The position numbers and the translations under genes are program-made. Of a stretch of 64,000 nucleotides of DNA, positions 45,066 through 57,708 are shown piece by piece (within the stretch, counting starts at the first letter, position 1; every line of letters starts with the position of its first letter). Origin of the DNA: Liriodendron chinense (Eukaryota; Streptophyta; Magnoliopsida; Magnoliales; Magnoliaceae); contig ML058469.1 in the NCBI GenBank assembly GCA_003013855.2, positions 2,666,001 through 2,730,000 on the forward strand, given 5' to 3'. Under the pieces are notes generated by a model. The model was not told the DNA's origin. It did not search any database and was given only the letters and a program-made list of their open reading frames with translations.

Positions 45066-47030
45066 GTTTTCAATAAAACAATATGGTTGCTAAATTGAGA
45101 GCAAATGTTAGTAATCCCCTTAAGATTGCGGAAGAGCGACATGATGAGGGACAATGGGTAGAATCCGTTGGCGTGGAAGCAGAATCCTCTTCTTAAGGGA
45201 ATGCTACACTGGAAGAAGCTGCAAAAACCCTTTATGACATACGAGGGGATATCCGGTAGATGATAAATAGGAGTAGGGCTTAAGTAGAGACCATCTCCAG
45301 GTTACTAGAAGCCTTCTTTAAAATGTTTTGGAAGTAGTAAATCTCTGGTCTATTGATAATTCCCTATGGACTTAGAGGTGGAACAGCTGGCAAACCTCTA
45401 GCTATGAGGATCAATTAGGCTGAACCACAAGACCACCTCTCTACCACCTCCAGTGGTAGCAAGGAGAAACAATCGAAATGGCCGTCCCTATAACCAACAA
45501 GATTATAAAGGCCCTAAAAATATTTATATGCCTAGGAGGCAACTCTACGCAGACGTTGACCTGCTCGGGGGGCAACTACCTGTGCCAATAGTGTCGCAGA
45601 ATTATTATGCTGGAGTTGAACACCTTGAGGGGCAGCCTCTTGTGATGCCTGCAATACCACAAGCCTATCTAAGGACTGAGACACCTAGGGCAACCTCCAA
45701 TCCCTCAACCCCTGATGGTTAAAAATCTAGTGACACAAGAGTAATACCTTGTGTAGCAAGAACGAACGGTCGATCATGATGATGTTATTAAGATCATCTA
45801 AAGTATGACATTTAAAACCACGATCGAGGAGTCACCTAACCCATATATCGTAAACCTTACCTCAATTGGATAAATTGATACTTTGATCTACCCAGGGGGT
45901 ATAGGGTCCCAAAATTCACTATTTTCTCTGGGGAGGGTGACTCGAGCACTATAAAACACGTCGGTCATTTCACAATCTAGTGTGATGAGGTTTCAACCAA
46001 TAATTTCCTTAAACATAGGTTGTTTGAGAACTCCCTAACGGGAACGGCCTTTAGGTAATACATAAATCGTCCCTCAAACTCGATCCATACCTGGTATGAG
46101 ATGGAAGAGAGATTTCATACTAAATTTTACCGAACATAACCTAAAGTTTTAATGATCGATCTCTCCCAGTTATGACAACTGTTAAGGGAAATAGTCGAGT
46201 GGTTTATTGCTTAGTCAAAAAGGTGAAGGACCAATGCTTCATGGCCTTGCCTGAAGCCGAGTTTGTTAAGCTTGCCTGAGACAACATGACATCAAACTTT
46301 GAAAGAAGTTTAAGAGCATGTACTTTAATGATCTCTTTGGATTGTTGGCTCAAGCCACTCGTTACAAATGAATTCCTCGAGAGGAGAGTTAAAGAAAGAT
46401 CTCGTCATAGGGTACCCACTATCAAGACCCTAATTATGACTTGGTCACCGCTGAGGTGGTGGCCAAACGACCGTAGGAATGTTTGGCCCTAAAAAGAACG
46501 GAAGCTCAAACCCCATAGGAATCAATTGCATTTGAATTCACCAAACAATATTCTTTTGATATCACGAAGACCGATGAAATTTTTGACCTCCTCCTGTAAG
46601 CTAAATTCATTAAATTGTAGGAATATTAGAAATTTCCATCAGTCAAAGAGCTAAAGAAAAAGAAGTTTTGTAAATTGCACGGAACCCAAACTCACCCAAC
46701 TAAGAACTGTGTCATTTTCAAGAACATCGTATAGGAAAACATTGACAAGGGCCTCTTAAAATTTCCTGACAAGAAAGAGGCCATGGGGATCAATTGAGAC
46801 CCCTTTCAAAAGACGACATAAGCCAACATTGTCTTAGCTTAATTGAAGAAGTTTGGTTAGTCATCGAAAAAGAAAACGAAAACTATGCCTTAGCCGAATA
46901 AGAAACCACCATCTCAGCCTGACAAAAAGACGACCGTTTTGCCCACAAACCCAGCTCTGAAAACTAGGGGGGGCAACTGATGCAGCAGAATGACAAAAGA
47001 AAGGCCCATGCAGTTGATTCTCTTGTGCAA
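45066..47030 (+). pseudogene. Element E gag remnant
   Basis: A short frame at 45453-45722 (MVARRNNRNGRPYNQQDYKG) lies in a Gly/Pro/Gln-rich N-terminal region. Frame-broken stretches from about 45880 to 46700 keep gag features (a TSVISQSSVMRF-like core) and a knuckle-like CKLHGTQTHPTKNCVIFKN near 46670. Lys/Pro-rich sequence follows to about 46960. There are many stops. It lies directly after the primer site, as gag should. Confidence 0.55.
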
Positions 47031-47053
47031 CCCACGCCTAAAGGTGGCAATGG

Positions 47054-47190
47054 GTCGGGTCGGGTCGGGTCGGGTCAAGTTCGGGTCGGGTCATTTCCAC
47101 CTCAACCCTAACCCGACCCAAATTGAATTCGGGTTGGATTTTCCCAACCCTTACCCAACCCAAATTAAACCGGGTCGGGTCGGGTTGACC
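47054..47190. repeat. GGGTC pentanucleotide-rich tract, left
   Basis: Runs of GGGTCGGGTC alternate with AACCCGACCC-type stretches, so the tract can fold on itself. It marks the left end of element F. It is matched by 58178-58347 at the other end. Confidence 0.75.
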
Positions 47191-47326
47191 CACATTTTAA
47201 TGATCAACTAACTAATTTGTGGATTAAACTAGATGTATATAACACTAGTGTTCAATTGAAAACCAAACCATGTATGTTTAATAGGTACATAAGATATATA
47301 TATATATATATATATGGAAAGTGTAT

Positions 47327-47795
47327 TATATGCGCTGTGTGGGCCCCACTGTGATGTGTAATGGGCATCCACACCATGCATTTGGTGGGTCCCCCATTGG
47401 GTATGGTATATCCAAAAAATCAGTCCGTATCCAGAACTCAAGTGGGCCATACCAATTGAAACAATGTAAAGTCATGCCTACAACATCTAAAAGCACTTGT
47501 TGGGGCCCATTTGAGTTTTAGATATGGTTGAAACTTGGTGTGACCTCTTTTTTCAGTGGGACATGCACAATGGATGGGCTGGATTTCTCAACCACATCTC
47601 AGTCGATCTTATAAACGATCATAAAAGTTTCAATGGGTGGATATCACTCTTAACTGTTGTCTATGGTGTGGCCCACCCAAGTCATGGATTGGACTGAGTT
47701 TTGGGCCCATGGCCCACTACGGAATGGTGCATTTGATTGATGGTGAGGATGCCCATTACACATCACAGTGGGGCCCACACAGCCCATGAGGTTGA

Positions 47796-47803
<8 letters not shown>
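47327..47803. mobile_element. MITE with 45-bp inverted repeats inside element F
   Basis: The left arm starts TATATGCGCTGTGTGGGCCC and includes CACTGTGATGTGTAATGGGC. The right arm (about 47752-47803) is its reverse complement with an extra 12 bp (AACCTCATGGGC complement) near the tip. It is AT-flanked on both sides by (TA)n, so the target duplication cannot be resolved; a TA target would suit Tc1/mariner-type MITEs. No coding sequence. GGGCCCCAC-type arms like this seem frequent in magnoliid DNA, from memory. Confidence 0.65.

Positions 47804-47863
<60 letters not shown>
47800..47863. repeat. (TA)n microsatellite
   Basis: About 31 uninterrupted TA units abut the right end of the MITE. A shorter (TA)n of about 11 units is at 47293-47315, on its left side. 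Confidence 0.95.
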
Positions 47864-47865
<2 letters not shown>

Positions 47866-48287
47866 CCGAGGGTTTTTTATAGAGTATTTCTATTACACAA
47901 ATACTAAATGAGAAAAATAAATAGATAGAATAAAGTATAGATTTAAAGCATACTTCTTTAAGCATCAACGTCGTTAGAGTGATGGGACGGCATGGATGAA
48001 ACATATAGCGCCGCTTGTTTTCCCTATCTCATGTGGCTGAACGAAGCCCTCTCTTTACAAACAATGTAAGGGTTTTAGAAATAGAGAATTTATAATGGCT
48101 TTTTCTAATTGCATCGACATAGAATGTTTCTTGATACTCTTGCATGTAAAACTTTTTGAATTTGACATTTAATATTTCATCCAAACCATCCAATTAATGT
48201 CCAACAATTTTATTTTTATTTTTTGACCATTGGATCAAATCAACAAGACCATTTGATATTTAATTTTTTAAATAGTTAAATTATGGA

Positions 48288-48892
48288 TGTTGATACCGAA
48301 AATTGGTCAACAGACTGAGAGGGGAGATCCTTCGATCTGGACGATTGGATGGAGTTGAACTTCTTGTAGGGAACGATCGGGATGGAAGATTCCTCAGATC
48401 CTGCGAAAGATACAGAGAATAAGGGGGGTGGCTGGGTGCCCAGCCGGTAACCCTCCGATGCCTAAGTCAGTTGGATCTCTGATAATAGAATATCTTAGTG
48501 TAGATCAATATCAGTTTTCATACCTCGATAATGGAGAGAACATACTCATTTATACACTTAGGTCGCAAAACCGTTTTCCTTTTGGAGAATCGTGATTTCA
48601 GCGGACTGCCAGCTGGGTTCCCGAGATCCTCGAATTTTTTCATAACGAACAAAGATCTTTATCCCTATTTACTGGGAATGTCGATCTTTCCTCCTGATAT
48701 CTCGGCGTGGGCCTAAGATCACGGATCTGCAATTCAGCTCGTTCATGACGATCTTTATCATATCGGATCGAGCCGACCAACCTTTATCGGGTTAATACGA
48801 CCCGACTTGTATCCGTAGCCTGAAACGGGTTGGCTCGTCTTTTCCGGGTCGGTACTATCAAGTTTCTTTCAGGTCGGCTCTTAACCCACAAC
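48288..48892 (-). repeat. Element D 3' LTR (605 bp)
   Basis: Starts TGTTGATACC and ends CCCACAACA. On minus the TATA box is the complement of TTTATACAC at about 48549-48557. GAAGCCCCCTTTTACTC (48893-48909) is, on minus, the polypurine tract GAGTAAAAGGGGGCTTC. Confidence 0.92.
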
Positions 48893-49161
48893 AGAAGCCC
48901 CCTTTTACTCTCGAGCGCATTTTGTCCGGCTCGGGGGTAAAACGTAAGAGGAAATTGCCGACCTAAATGCTTTTTGTCGTTTAGTATCCGTAACGCCGCC
49001 GTTTCGATGGGCGGGAAAATGGCATTAAATGTGTCTTTTGAAATATCGAGGAGCCATCATTCTTCTGTACGGCGTGATAGCGTCGATACGATTTAATCGA
49101 ACGGGGTGTCGCCGCGTGTCCTGAACGGCGCAGCTTTTCGAATTACCAAGTAGGGGTTCGC

Positions 49162-49230
49162 CACGTGCCGCTTTTGCATTGAATGCGGTGGGACCTGAGT
49201 AGGGCCCAAACCCTTTCCCGAGTATATAAT
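49162..49230 (+). promoter_or_regulatory. Antisense-gene promoter in element D: G-box and TATA box
   Basis: GCCACGTGCC (CACGTG at 49162-49167) is followed 56 bp later by TATATAAT (49223-49230) on the plus strand, with the antisense ATG at 49431. This mirrors element C (GCCACGTGCC, then TATAAATA). A related GCCGCGTG lies at about 49111. Confidence 0.65.
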
Positions 49231-49430
49231 CCGGGACTTAGCCGGATTTTGGAAACCTCTCTTTGTTTTCTTTACCGCTCCGCTTCTCTAAGCTCCCGTG
49301 CTCTCGTTCTTCTTCCTTCTTTATTCTCTCCAACTTTCTTCCTCCAAGCGGTCGTGCCAGCATTCTGGTACGCTCCTTTTTCTCTTTTTCCAAAGGATTT
49401 CCTTTTCTGTCTCTTTTTTTTATTTGGGAA

Positions 49431-51665
49431 ATGTCGGAGCCAGAAACCTCGTGCTCTGAGGCAATCCTTAAGGTGAGGTATGATGATCGTGAGTCTGATT
49501 TACCTCTCCTCTGCCATGAGGGGGCAAACTCCAGCGAATCGGATTCTGGGGTGAGGGTGGATGAGGCCGTTGAAGAGGGAGAGTCTGAGCTTCCTGGGTC
49601 AGCTGCCGGTAGTGCCACGGCCCATAGAGAGCCCTTTGAACTAGATTCTATGGTTTCGTAGATCACCCAGGACGAGCTGGATGCTGCGAGGGAGATATAC
49701 GAACTCCCAGATTACATAGAGTTTAGGGTTCCTGACCGAGCCGACCTAAAGCCGGAGAGGTAGTTATCTCTTTAATGCACTTAGAGTCCGGGCTGAGATT
49801 GCCCTTACACCCTTTTGTGAGGGAAGTCCTTAGTGTCTTAGGCCTCTCTCCGAGCCAACTGCAACCGAATGCGTGGAGGTGCATGATCGGATGCTACATA
49901 CTGTGGCAGAGGTTAGGAAATAAGAAATTTACTTCCAACGAACTTTTCTCTATGTATATTCTCAAGTCTTTGGGCTGCCAAGGACTCTATTATTTTTCAT
50001 CGTTACCGGGTCAGGGCGGCTCGATGATTACCTGCTTGCCCTCCTCCACAAAAACTTGGAAAAGGAAGTGGTTCTTCGCGTCGGGCAGTTGGGAGTGTGC
50101 GCCTGGATGAACCTCAACCTTTGAGCTTCAGAGTCCGAGCTGACTTTGCTCTACCAGGTCGGACGAAATTCCGACCTAACTGATTTTCTCAAACTTTTTT
50201 CATCTTTTTTTTAACAAATTTGCCTGCTCGTACAGTTTCGGCGACCATTCGGGTGGCTTTGTCCGTTGCACAAGAGAGACAGATCCACAAAGCCCGAGCT
50301 CTCCCTGTTGAAGAGAGGGATTTTCGCAGAGTGATCACTTTTAATTCCATTTCTGAATCAGGTCGGTAGGCTGAAATGGTAACTTATTTTTTCTTCTTTT
50401 CGTTTCGTTGTCTTCTCATTTTTTCCTCCCTTTTCTTGGACAGGAATGGCTCCGAAGGCGGTCTCCAAGACTTGCAAGATTCCAGCTCGGTTTCTGGATC
50501 ACGGGCAGAGCTCTGCTGAGCCCCCTAAAAAGATGGTGGCTACTACCGAGGCGCAGAGACCGCCCCGCTTGCCTCAATCTTTTGTATGTGGATCCGGGTG
50601 ACTTCCCAGCTCGGATTCACCATCAGTCGGAGCCGAGCAGACGGCCACCCCGGTGACATCCACTGATGACCCGGTGATCAGTGTGCCGGATGATTCGGGC
50701 TCACGAGCTGAGCCCATCAGCATTCCCACGCCTCCAGCTATCTCCTCCCATGCCCCCCGACCTGCTGCAGCTGGGCCTAACCAACCTACTGCTGACGCCT
50801 CCACTTCTCGTCCTCCTCAGCCACGCGCTGCCTCCGCTACCCCTGCTGAGCAACGGGAGGACCAAGTCGAGATGCCTCCGTTAACGGAGCAGTATTCGTC
50901 TTGGATAGAGGGTGTCAACGCATACATGCGTGTCAACCACAGCATCCCCCAAGACCTGAATACCATAGCCTCCTCCGACCCGGATCAAATGGTCGGGGTT
51001 GCGATAGAGAGCAGTCTCAGGGTAATTTTATGAATTTTCTTGTCGTGTGCCTGTGATGCTTTCTGACTTACAAGCTAACTTTATTACTTTCACAGGATTC
51101 GGCTCTGCTGATCATGATCCACCAGGTCATGGCCGAGCGGAATCGCCAGATGCAGAAGGCTCTAGTTGCTGCTTCTTCTTGGAAGACGAAGACTGAAGCT
51201 GTGAAGGCTGAGCTAAAGAAATGTTTCCTTCTATTGAAGGACGCTTAGTCCGAGCTGAAGTCTACTCAGTCCGAGCTAAAGGTTGCACAATCGGAGTTGG
51301 AAGTGTCTCAAGCCCAGGTCCAGTCTCTAGAAGAAGTCCTGAAGGAGGCAGAGGCCAAGGCCCGATCCGATGAGAATAAAGCCGAATCTCTTGAAGCTGT
51401 TCTGAAGACAGCCGAGGAGGAGAAGGTGAATCTGGCTGGGCTTTTGAAGGAGGTCCAGCTGAAGTCTTCGGCAGAGTTTAACGGAGCGAAGGCTGAGCTC
51501 GAGAAGTTGTCTGCAGTTTCTGAGGAGTTGTACAATGACGGCTTCCAGGAGTGTAGGCGTCTCGTATTCAAGCATTTTCCTACCCTTGACCTCACGCCTG
51601 TGGATGAGGACGAGGAGGAGGTCGGAGATGCTGGGGCTGGCCCGTCTGGGGCTGGCAAGGACTAA
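49431..51665 (+). pseudogene. Antisense gene of element D, Transposase_28-like, with introns
   Basis: The start MSEPETSCSEAILKVRYD at 49431 leads to an acidic N-terminus, a TAG at about 49659, and after a frame change the conserved block LRLPLHPFVREVLSVLGLSP with NAWRCMIGCYILWQ and FFASGSWECA. Later coding pieces are about 50236-50361 (ERQIHKARALPVEERDFRRV), 50445-51019 and 51097-51665, joined by introns such as 51020-51096 (GTAATT...TTTCACAG). The last piece is a coiled coil with SELK-type heptads, interrupted by a TAG at about 51246, ending GFQECRRLVFKHFPTLDLTP. It is homologous in layout to the antisense gene of C. Function is unknown. Confidence 0.65.
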
Positions 51666-51974
51666 ATGGGATTTTTTTTTTGAAAAATGTATACAACATT
51701 TTATCTTTAATACAAGCCCTTTAGAGGCAAATTTTGTTAATCCCTTTGTAGAGTTCACTTTTGCATTGTCATTGATGTAACGTGTTTGTATTGTCGAACT
51801 GACCTGGGGCTGGCTAGCCAGGTCAGCCACCCATTGCTCCATGTATTTCAGTAAGCTCGAGTGTACAATATCGAGATTAGGTCGTACCGAAAGGACGTCG
51901 TAAAACATCTCCTAGGAAAGGATTTTATTAAATTATTGCTCCGAAATACATACTTTGTGCCGAGTACAGTCTGT

Positions 51975-53800
51975 TGTTCACGGATAGTAGATTTTGAGAT
52001 GTTCGGCGTTCCATGGATGAGGAAGAGGTTTACCCTCCATGTTTTCGAGCCGATAGGTGCCGAGACGATGCGAGCTGATGACCTTATATGGCCCTTCCCA
52101 ATTAGGGCCAAATACGCCAGTTTTGTCGTTTATGTTCACCTTTTTAAGGACGAGGTCACCGGCTCGGAATCGTCGCTCTTTCACTTTGGAATTGTAGTAT
52201 CGTCGGACCCTCTGCTGATATGCGGCTACTCGTACCTGAGAAGCTTCTCTTGCTTCGTCGAGTAGGTCTAGGCTCATTCGCAGTTGGCCTTCGTTTTGGT
52301 CGGGTCGGTGATGGCTGGTCCTGCTTGTGGGTATTCCGATTTCCACCAGCACAACGGTTTCGGCTCCAAATGCCAGGAAAAAGGGGGTCTCCCCGGTAGT
52401 GGACCGAGCTGTGGTTCGGTAGGCCCATAGCACTTCAGGAAGTTCTTCCGCCTAAGCCCCTTTTCTTTCTCCGAGCTTCGCTTTGAGATGGTTCTTGATA
52501 ATTTTATTGATTGCTTTGACCTGACCGTTGGCTTGTGGGTGATGAGGAGACGAATATACATTTTTAATGCCCAATCCACTGCAAAATTCGCGAAATCCTT
52601 GATTGTCGAACTGTCGCCCATTGTCTGTGATTATGGTATTCGGGATCCCAAAATGACACACAATCGCCCTCCAAATGAAGTCCGTTGTCTTCTTTTCTAT
52701 GATGGTAGCTAGTGGTTCTACTTCGGCCCACTTTGTGAAGTAGTCGACGGCGACAATTGCATATTTAACTTATCCTTTTCCCGTCGGGAGTGGACCAATG
52801 ATATCGACCCTCCATTGAGCAAACGGCCAGGGTCCAGCCATAGGAGTGAGCTCTTTAGGCGGCAGGTGAGGTATTGGGGCGAATCGTTGGCACTTATCGC
52901 ATCTTTTAACGGTCTCTCAGGCATCTTGCTGGATGGTGGGCCAATAATATCCCTGCCGGATCGATTTCTGTGCAAGTGCTGGTGCTCCGGAATGATTCCC
53001 GCAACATCCGTAGTGGATTTCACGCAGTACGTAATCAGCTTCTTCAGGTCCTAAACAACGTAGACACAGGCGGGAGAATCCCTTCTTATAGAGGACTCCA
53101 TCTATCAACATATATCGAGTTGACCTATAGCGGATGCGCCGAGCTTCTTTTTGATCGTCGGGTAACTCACCCGATTGTAAAAACCGGATGATAGGATCTC
53201 TCCAATCTAGACTCATCGATATTGGAAAAACCCCTGCGAATTCATTTGACGATATGCTTCGTTGAGGGAGGAACTTGATGGGTATCATTCTACCGAGCTC
53301 GTCGTCTACTGATGACGCGAGCTTCGCAAGAGTATCTGCGTTTGTGTTCCCATCTCTTAGGATTTGAACGATTTCATAATGGTCAAAACGCAACAGTAGC
53401 TCCTGAACTCTCTTCAGATATGCAGCCATTCTTCCTCCCTTTGCCTGATATTCCGCAGTCACTTGTCCGACCACAAGTTGCGAGTTGCTGTATACTCTTA
53501 CCGATCAGATTCCTATTTTCGAGGCGAGGTGAAGACCGGCTAAGAGGGCTTCATACTCCGCTTTATTATTTGAAGCTCGAAATCCGAATCGAAGTGCGTA
53601 CTAAATTTTGATCCCGTCAGGTGAGGACAGAACGAGGCCGGCTCCACTGCCCTGTGAATTGGAAGATCCGTCGACGTGCAATAACCAGAAAGGTGTGATA
53701 TGACTTACCTCCGGATCATGGACAAGTTCATGACCGCACTCAGCCTCGCGGGGCTCGGTTAATTCGACGATGAAGTCGGCTATAGCTTGTCCCTTGATTA
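51975..53800 (-). pseudogene. Element D archaeal-type RNase H and integrase
   Basis: RNase H end motifs (VVGQVTAEYQAKGGRM, NTNADTLAKLAS) lead into integrase with CDKCQRFAP-like zinc region, VDIIGPLP and TIITDNGRQFD. The third catalytic residue is lost: NGQVKAINK has Lys where Glu is required (about 52520). The tail (RFRAGDLVLKKV, WEGPYKVI) ends at 51978. Stops near 52454, 52770 and 52917 break the frame. Each fits a C/G-to-T/A transition. Confidence 0.88.
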
Positions 53801-53810
53801 CAGTACGAGG

Positions 53811-54950
53811 TCAGTATCGTATGTCAAATTCGCCTAATTCGACGGCCCATTTAACGAGGCGACCTGAGGTTTGGGGATTCTGCAGTACCTGCCGTAATGG
53901 CTGATCGGTTAATATAGCTATCGGGTGCGCTTGGAAGTATGGCCTCAACTTTCGGGCCGAGGTTATTAAAGCCAGGGCGAGTTTCTCGATTTGAGGATAT
54001 CGTGTTTCCGAGTCGATCAGGGCTTTGCTCGTGTAATAAACGGGCCTTTGTGTTCCTTCGTCGTCTCGGACAAGAGCCGAGCTAACTGCTGCTCCTGAAA
54101 CTGCTAAGTACAGAAGCAATTCTTCTTTATGCACCGGCTTGGACAATAACGGTGGGGAGCTGAGGTAGGCTTTCAGCTCCATAAAAGCTTGCTCGCATTC
54201 TAAAGTCCATGTCATTTCCTTACATTTACGCAGCTGTTTGAAGAAAGGAAGACACCGGTCAGTAGCCTTTGAAACGAACCTGTTGAGTGCTGCGATCCTT
54301 CCTGTGAGCCGCTGAATTTCCTTAACTGTGCGAGGTGAGCTCATATTAAGGAGGGCCTGGATTTTTTCTGGATTGGCTTCAATTCCTCGCTGGTTTACCA
54401 TGAAGCCAAGGAATTTTCCCGAGCTCACTCCAAAGGCGCATTTGCTAGGGTTGAGCTTCATACGATAGTTCCTCAATATTTTAAACGCAGTGCATAGGTC
54501 GTTGACGTGATCTTCTGACCGCTTACTTTTAACGAGCATGTCGTCAACATATACTTCCATAGTTTTGCCTAGTTGATCCGCAAACATCTTGTTTACCAAT
54601 CGTTGGTAGGTTGCCCCGGTGTTCTTGAGCCCGAAGGGCATGACCTTGTAGCAGTAGAGGCCCCGGTCAGTGATGAATGTGATCTTTTGCCGATCAGAAG
54701 CATACATCTGGATTTGATTGTACCCAGAGTAGGCGTCCATAAAGCCGAGGTGTTCGTGCCCAGCAGTTGCGTCGACGAGCTGATCTATCCTTGGTAACGG
54801 AAAGCTGTCCTTAGGACAAGCTTTGTTCAGGTCGGTGTAATCCACACAGACCCTCCATTTTCCATTGGCTTTTTTGACGAGGACGACATTCGCCAACCAA
54901 TCTGGATAACATATTTCTTGGACCAATCCCGCCTTGCGTAGTTTCTGCAC
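53811..54950 (-). pseudogene. Element D reverse transcriptase and RNase H
   Basis: A 379-residue open segment holds WRVCVDYTDLNKACPKDSFP, MDAYSGYNQI, FGLKNTGATYQRL and YVDDMLVKSKR, then RNase H motifs (GTQRPVYYTSKALIDSETRY). It is bounded by TGA at 54951-54953 upstream and TGA at 53811-53813 downstream, both transition-type. All RT catalytic residues are intact. Confidence 0.9.
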
Positions 54951-55940
54951 TCATTCTTCGATTATCATGTATCTTTTCGTGTTGAAAGCACGCCTTTTTT
55001 GACGGACCGGTCTGATGGCCGGGTCGACGTTGAGTCGGTGGACCATTATCTCCGGGTAGATTCCGAGCATTTCTTCATGTGACCATGCAAAAACATCTAC
55101 ATGCTCCTTTAAAAAGTTTGTCAAATTTTCTCGTACCTCGTCTGTCAAACATGACCCGATCTGAATAATCCTGGTCGGATCGGCTTCCGACAAGGGAATA
55201 TCGACCAACTCCTCGGCTGGCGATCCGCGTTCCTCCTCTTCTTCTCTTGGGTCCAAGGAGGACGCGTGAGAGACGGTTGATATTGCACCTTTATTTTTCC
55301 CTCGCAGAGAAAGTTCGTAGCAACGACGGGCTTCTTGCTGGTCTCCTCTGACCACGCCGACTCCTTTATCAGTTTCGAACTTCATTGTCAGGTGATAGAT
55401 GGAAACGGCAGCTTTGAGGGCTCGCAGGATAGGGCGGCCGATGATGGCGTTATAGGCGGAGGGGGTGTTCACGACGAGGAAATCGACCATAATCATTTTC
55501 TGATTAGGTTCTTCTCCAGCTGTGACTGGTAAGGTTATTTCTCCTTCCGGCATGACACTATCCCCTGTGAACCCAGTTAATGCTGTCTTGACAGGCCTCA
55601 ATCTGGAACGATCGATTTTCATTTTTTCGAAGGCTGAAGCGTATAGAATGTCGGACGAGCTTCCCGTGTCGATCATCATCCAGTGGAGCCTTTTGTTTGC
55701 TACCACCATTGAGACGACGAGGGAGTCGTCGTGTGGGTGCATGATTCCTCGGGCGTCTTCTTCGGTAAACGTTATCGCTCGAGATGCAACTTTTATGACT
55801 TTTGAAGGTCGACTGGCGATGTTCACAGACAGCCCTGGTTCTGGTTGGGACGTTCTTCCTTGTCGTACATAATTTTTGCGCGAATTTTCGGAATCTCCAG
55901 TGGTCGGTCCGCCAAAGATCATGTGAATCTCTTCCACAGG
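54951..55940 (-). pseudogene. Element D aspartic protease
   Basis: MMIDTGSSSDILYASAF holds the DTG active site. YNAIIGRPILRALKA is the second conserved block. The PR-RT linker has DVFAWSHEEMLGIYPEIMVH, as in element C. Open over about 328 residues. Confidence 0.88.
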
Positions 55941-56003
55941 GTTGTTATTCAGTTCTTCATTTAGGTCGGCTGATCGATCTTCGTTTCTCCGACCGTCCTG
56001 GCG

Positions 56004-57603
56004 CTAAGCGATGTAGTCTTTCAGGAACCCCTGCTGGATGAGGGTCTCTATCTGTCGCTTTAAGTCGAAGCAATTCACGGTGTTGTGACCGTGGTCTTTA
56101 TGGTATAGACAGTACCTTAATTTCGACCTTCTATTGGGGTCGGTCTTTATTTTCGCAGGTCGTTCAAAGCTGTACTTGCCTTTCTCTGCTAAATACACTT
56201 GCTCGATGGTTTTGTTGAGTGGTGTATACTTTTCGAACCGTGGTGCTGGTGATTTCGTTCCTCGAGCAGGTCCGTTCCGAGCCGGTGACCTCCGCTCTGA
56301 CTTCCGCTCCGACCTGTGTCTTTTTGAGCTGCCGCTATCCTGACGATCCTTATTCCTGGTCGTCGGCCGGTGAGCGTTAACCAGTTCCTCTCTGTTGATG
56401 TGTTTAGCCGCTCGTTCTAAAAATTCGGCCACGGACTGAGGTGGCTCTTCTCCAACAGACCAAAGGAACCTTTGGTCTCGTAGCCCTCCAATCATAGTGT
56501 GTAACAACACATCTTGTGAGAGATTTTCAACTTGTACCGCTTCAAAATTGAAGCGCCCGAGATAATCTTTTAGGGACTCGTCTTCTTTTTGCTTGATCGC
56601 GGCAAGGTGAGTTGAGTGCTTCCTCGGGTCGGTGCTCCCGATAAACTGAGTGGTAAAGGCCTGGCTTAATTGAGAGAACGAGCTGATTGTCTTTGGTTTT
56701 AACTTGCGGAACCAAGTTCATGCCGAGCTCGTCAATGACAACGGAAAGGCTTTACACATAATATGTCCGTTGGCTCCGAGGAGGTCCATTCGGACTTTGA
56801 AATTTTCTAAGTGCTCTGCCGGATCTCCTATCCCTAAATATTGCTTCAACTGAGGAACTTTAAACCCTTTAGGAAGGGGTTCTTCGCGAATTTCGTTGGT
56901 GAACGGTGACTCAAATGAGTCGACTAGTGCGTCCACTGCGATTGGAGCTCAGGCTCGCTGCGCTCTCTGAATATCGTCCATTTGTTCCCGTAGTTCTTTC
57001 AGCTCGGCCTCCAATGGGCTTAAGTTGTCGTCCACTCAGTCGCTGGCTTCACGATCAGCTCGTTCATGCTCGAGACGAGCCTGTCCTCCGCTCCTCAAGC
57101 CTATGCCGTAGATCGCTAGCAGGCAAGCTTGTTACTGGCCGGGATCTGGCCCCGGTTGATTGGCTGGCGGCTTCATTTTCTTCGACCGGACTAGGGGGTT
57201 GAGCACACTGTGACTGCCGAGTTTGGTGAGAGCGCTGGGATTGTTGAGGCTGAGGGTGAGTATGCTGAGGCCCTTCACGGTCTCTGTCATTTACGACTGC
57301 AGGATGGACCAGACCGGTTAACAGAGCTTTAATCTCGTCCAGTCTCTGGTCCACGTAGCCGAATCATTCGTCAACATCCCCCAGCTTTTGGGTGACCCCT
57401 CCGACCTGCTCTTCGAGAAGGGACAACCTGACTCCCCGATTACGAGGCCTCTGTTGTCCCTCCTGCTGAGCAAAATTAGAAGAGTTCCCACCGAGCTGGA
57501 TGGCGGGGGTGTTGGGAAACGATCCTTCATTCTCTGAGACTTGATCGTCTAAAGGCCCGGCGATCGCGGTTGCTTTCCCTTTATATTTCCTCTTTCCAGC
57601 CAT
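56004..57603 (-). pseudogene. Element D gag
   Basis: Starts MAGKRKYKGKATAIAG at 57603, about 85 bp inside the primer site. Early stops lie at about 57364 and 57061. The gag domain follows (ESPFTNEIREEPLPKGFKVP, FPLSLTSSA then TGA, about 56718). The C-terminal part at 56510-56004 has FLERAAKHINREELVNA and the knuckle YCLYHKDHGHNTVNCFDL. It would encode the particle protein. This copy is broken. Confidence 0.82.
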
Positions 57604-57687
57604 GATGAAAAAGGAGGAGAGATGTCGAGATCGCCTAAAGCGATTGGGCGAGAACACGGACTTCCTGGTTAAAGGAATAAGGAGCGT

Positions 57688-57705
57688 TTCCCACAGACGA
57701 CGCCA
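57688..57705 (-). other. Element D primer-binding site
   Basis: On minus, TGGCGTCGTCTGTGGGAA, three bases after the LTR end. One base differs from element C's site. Confidence 0.78.
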
Positions 57706-57708
57706 ATC

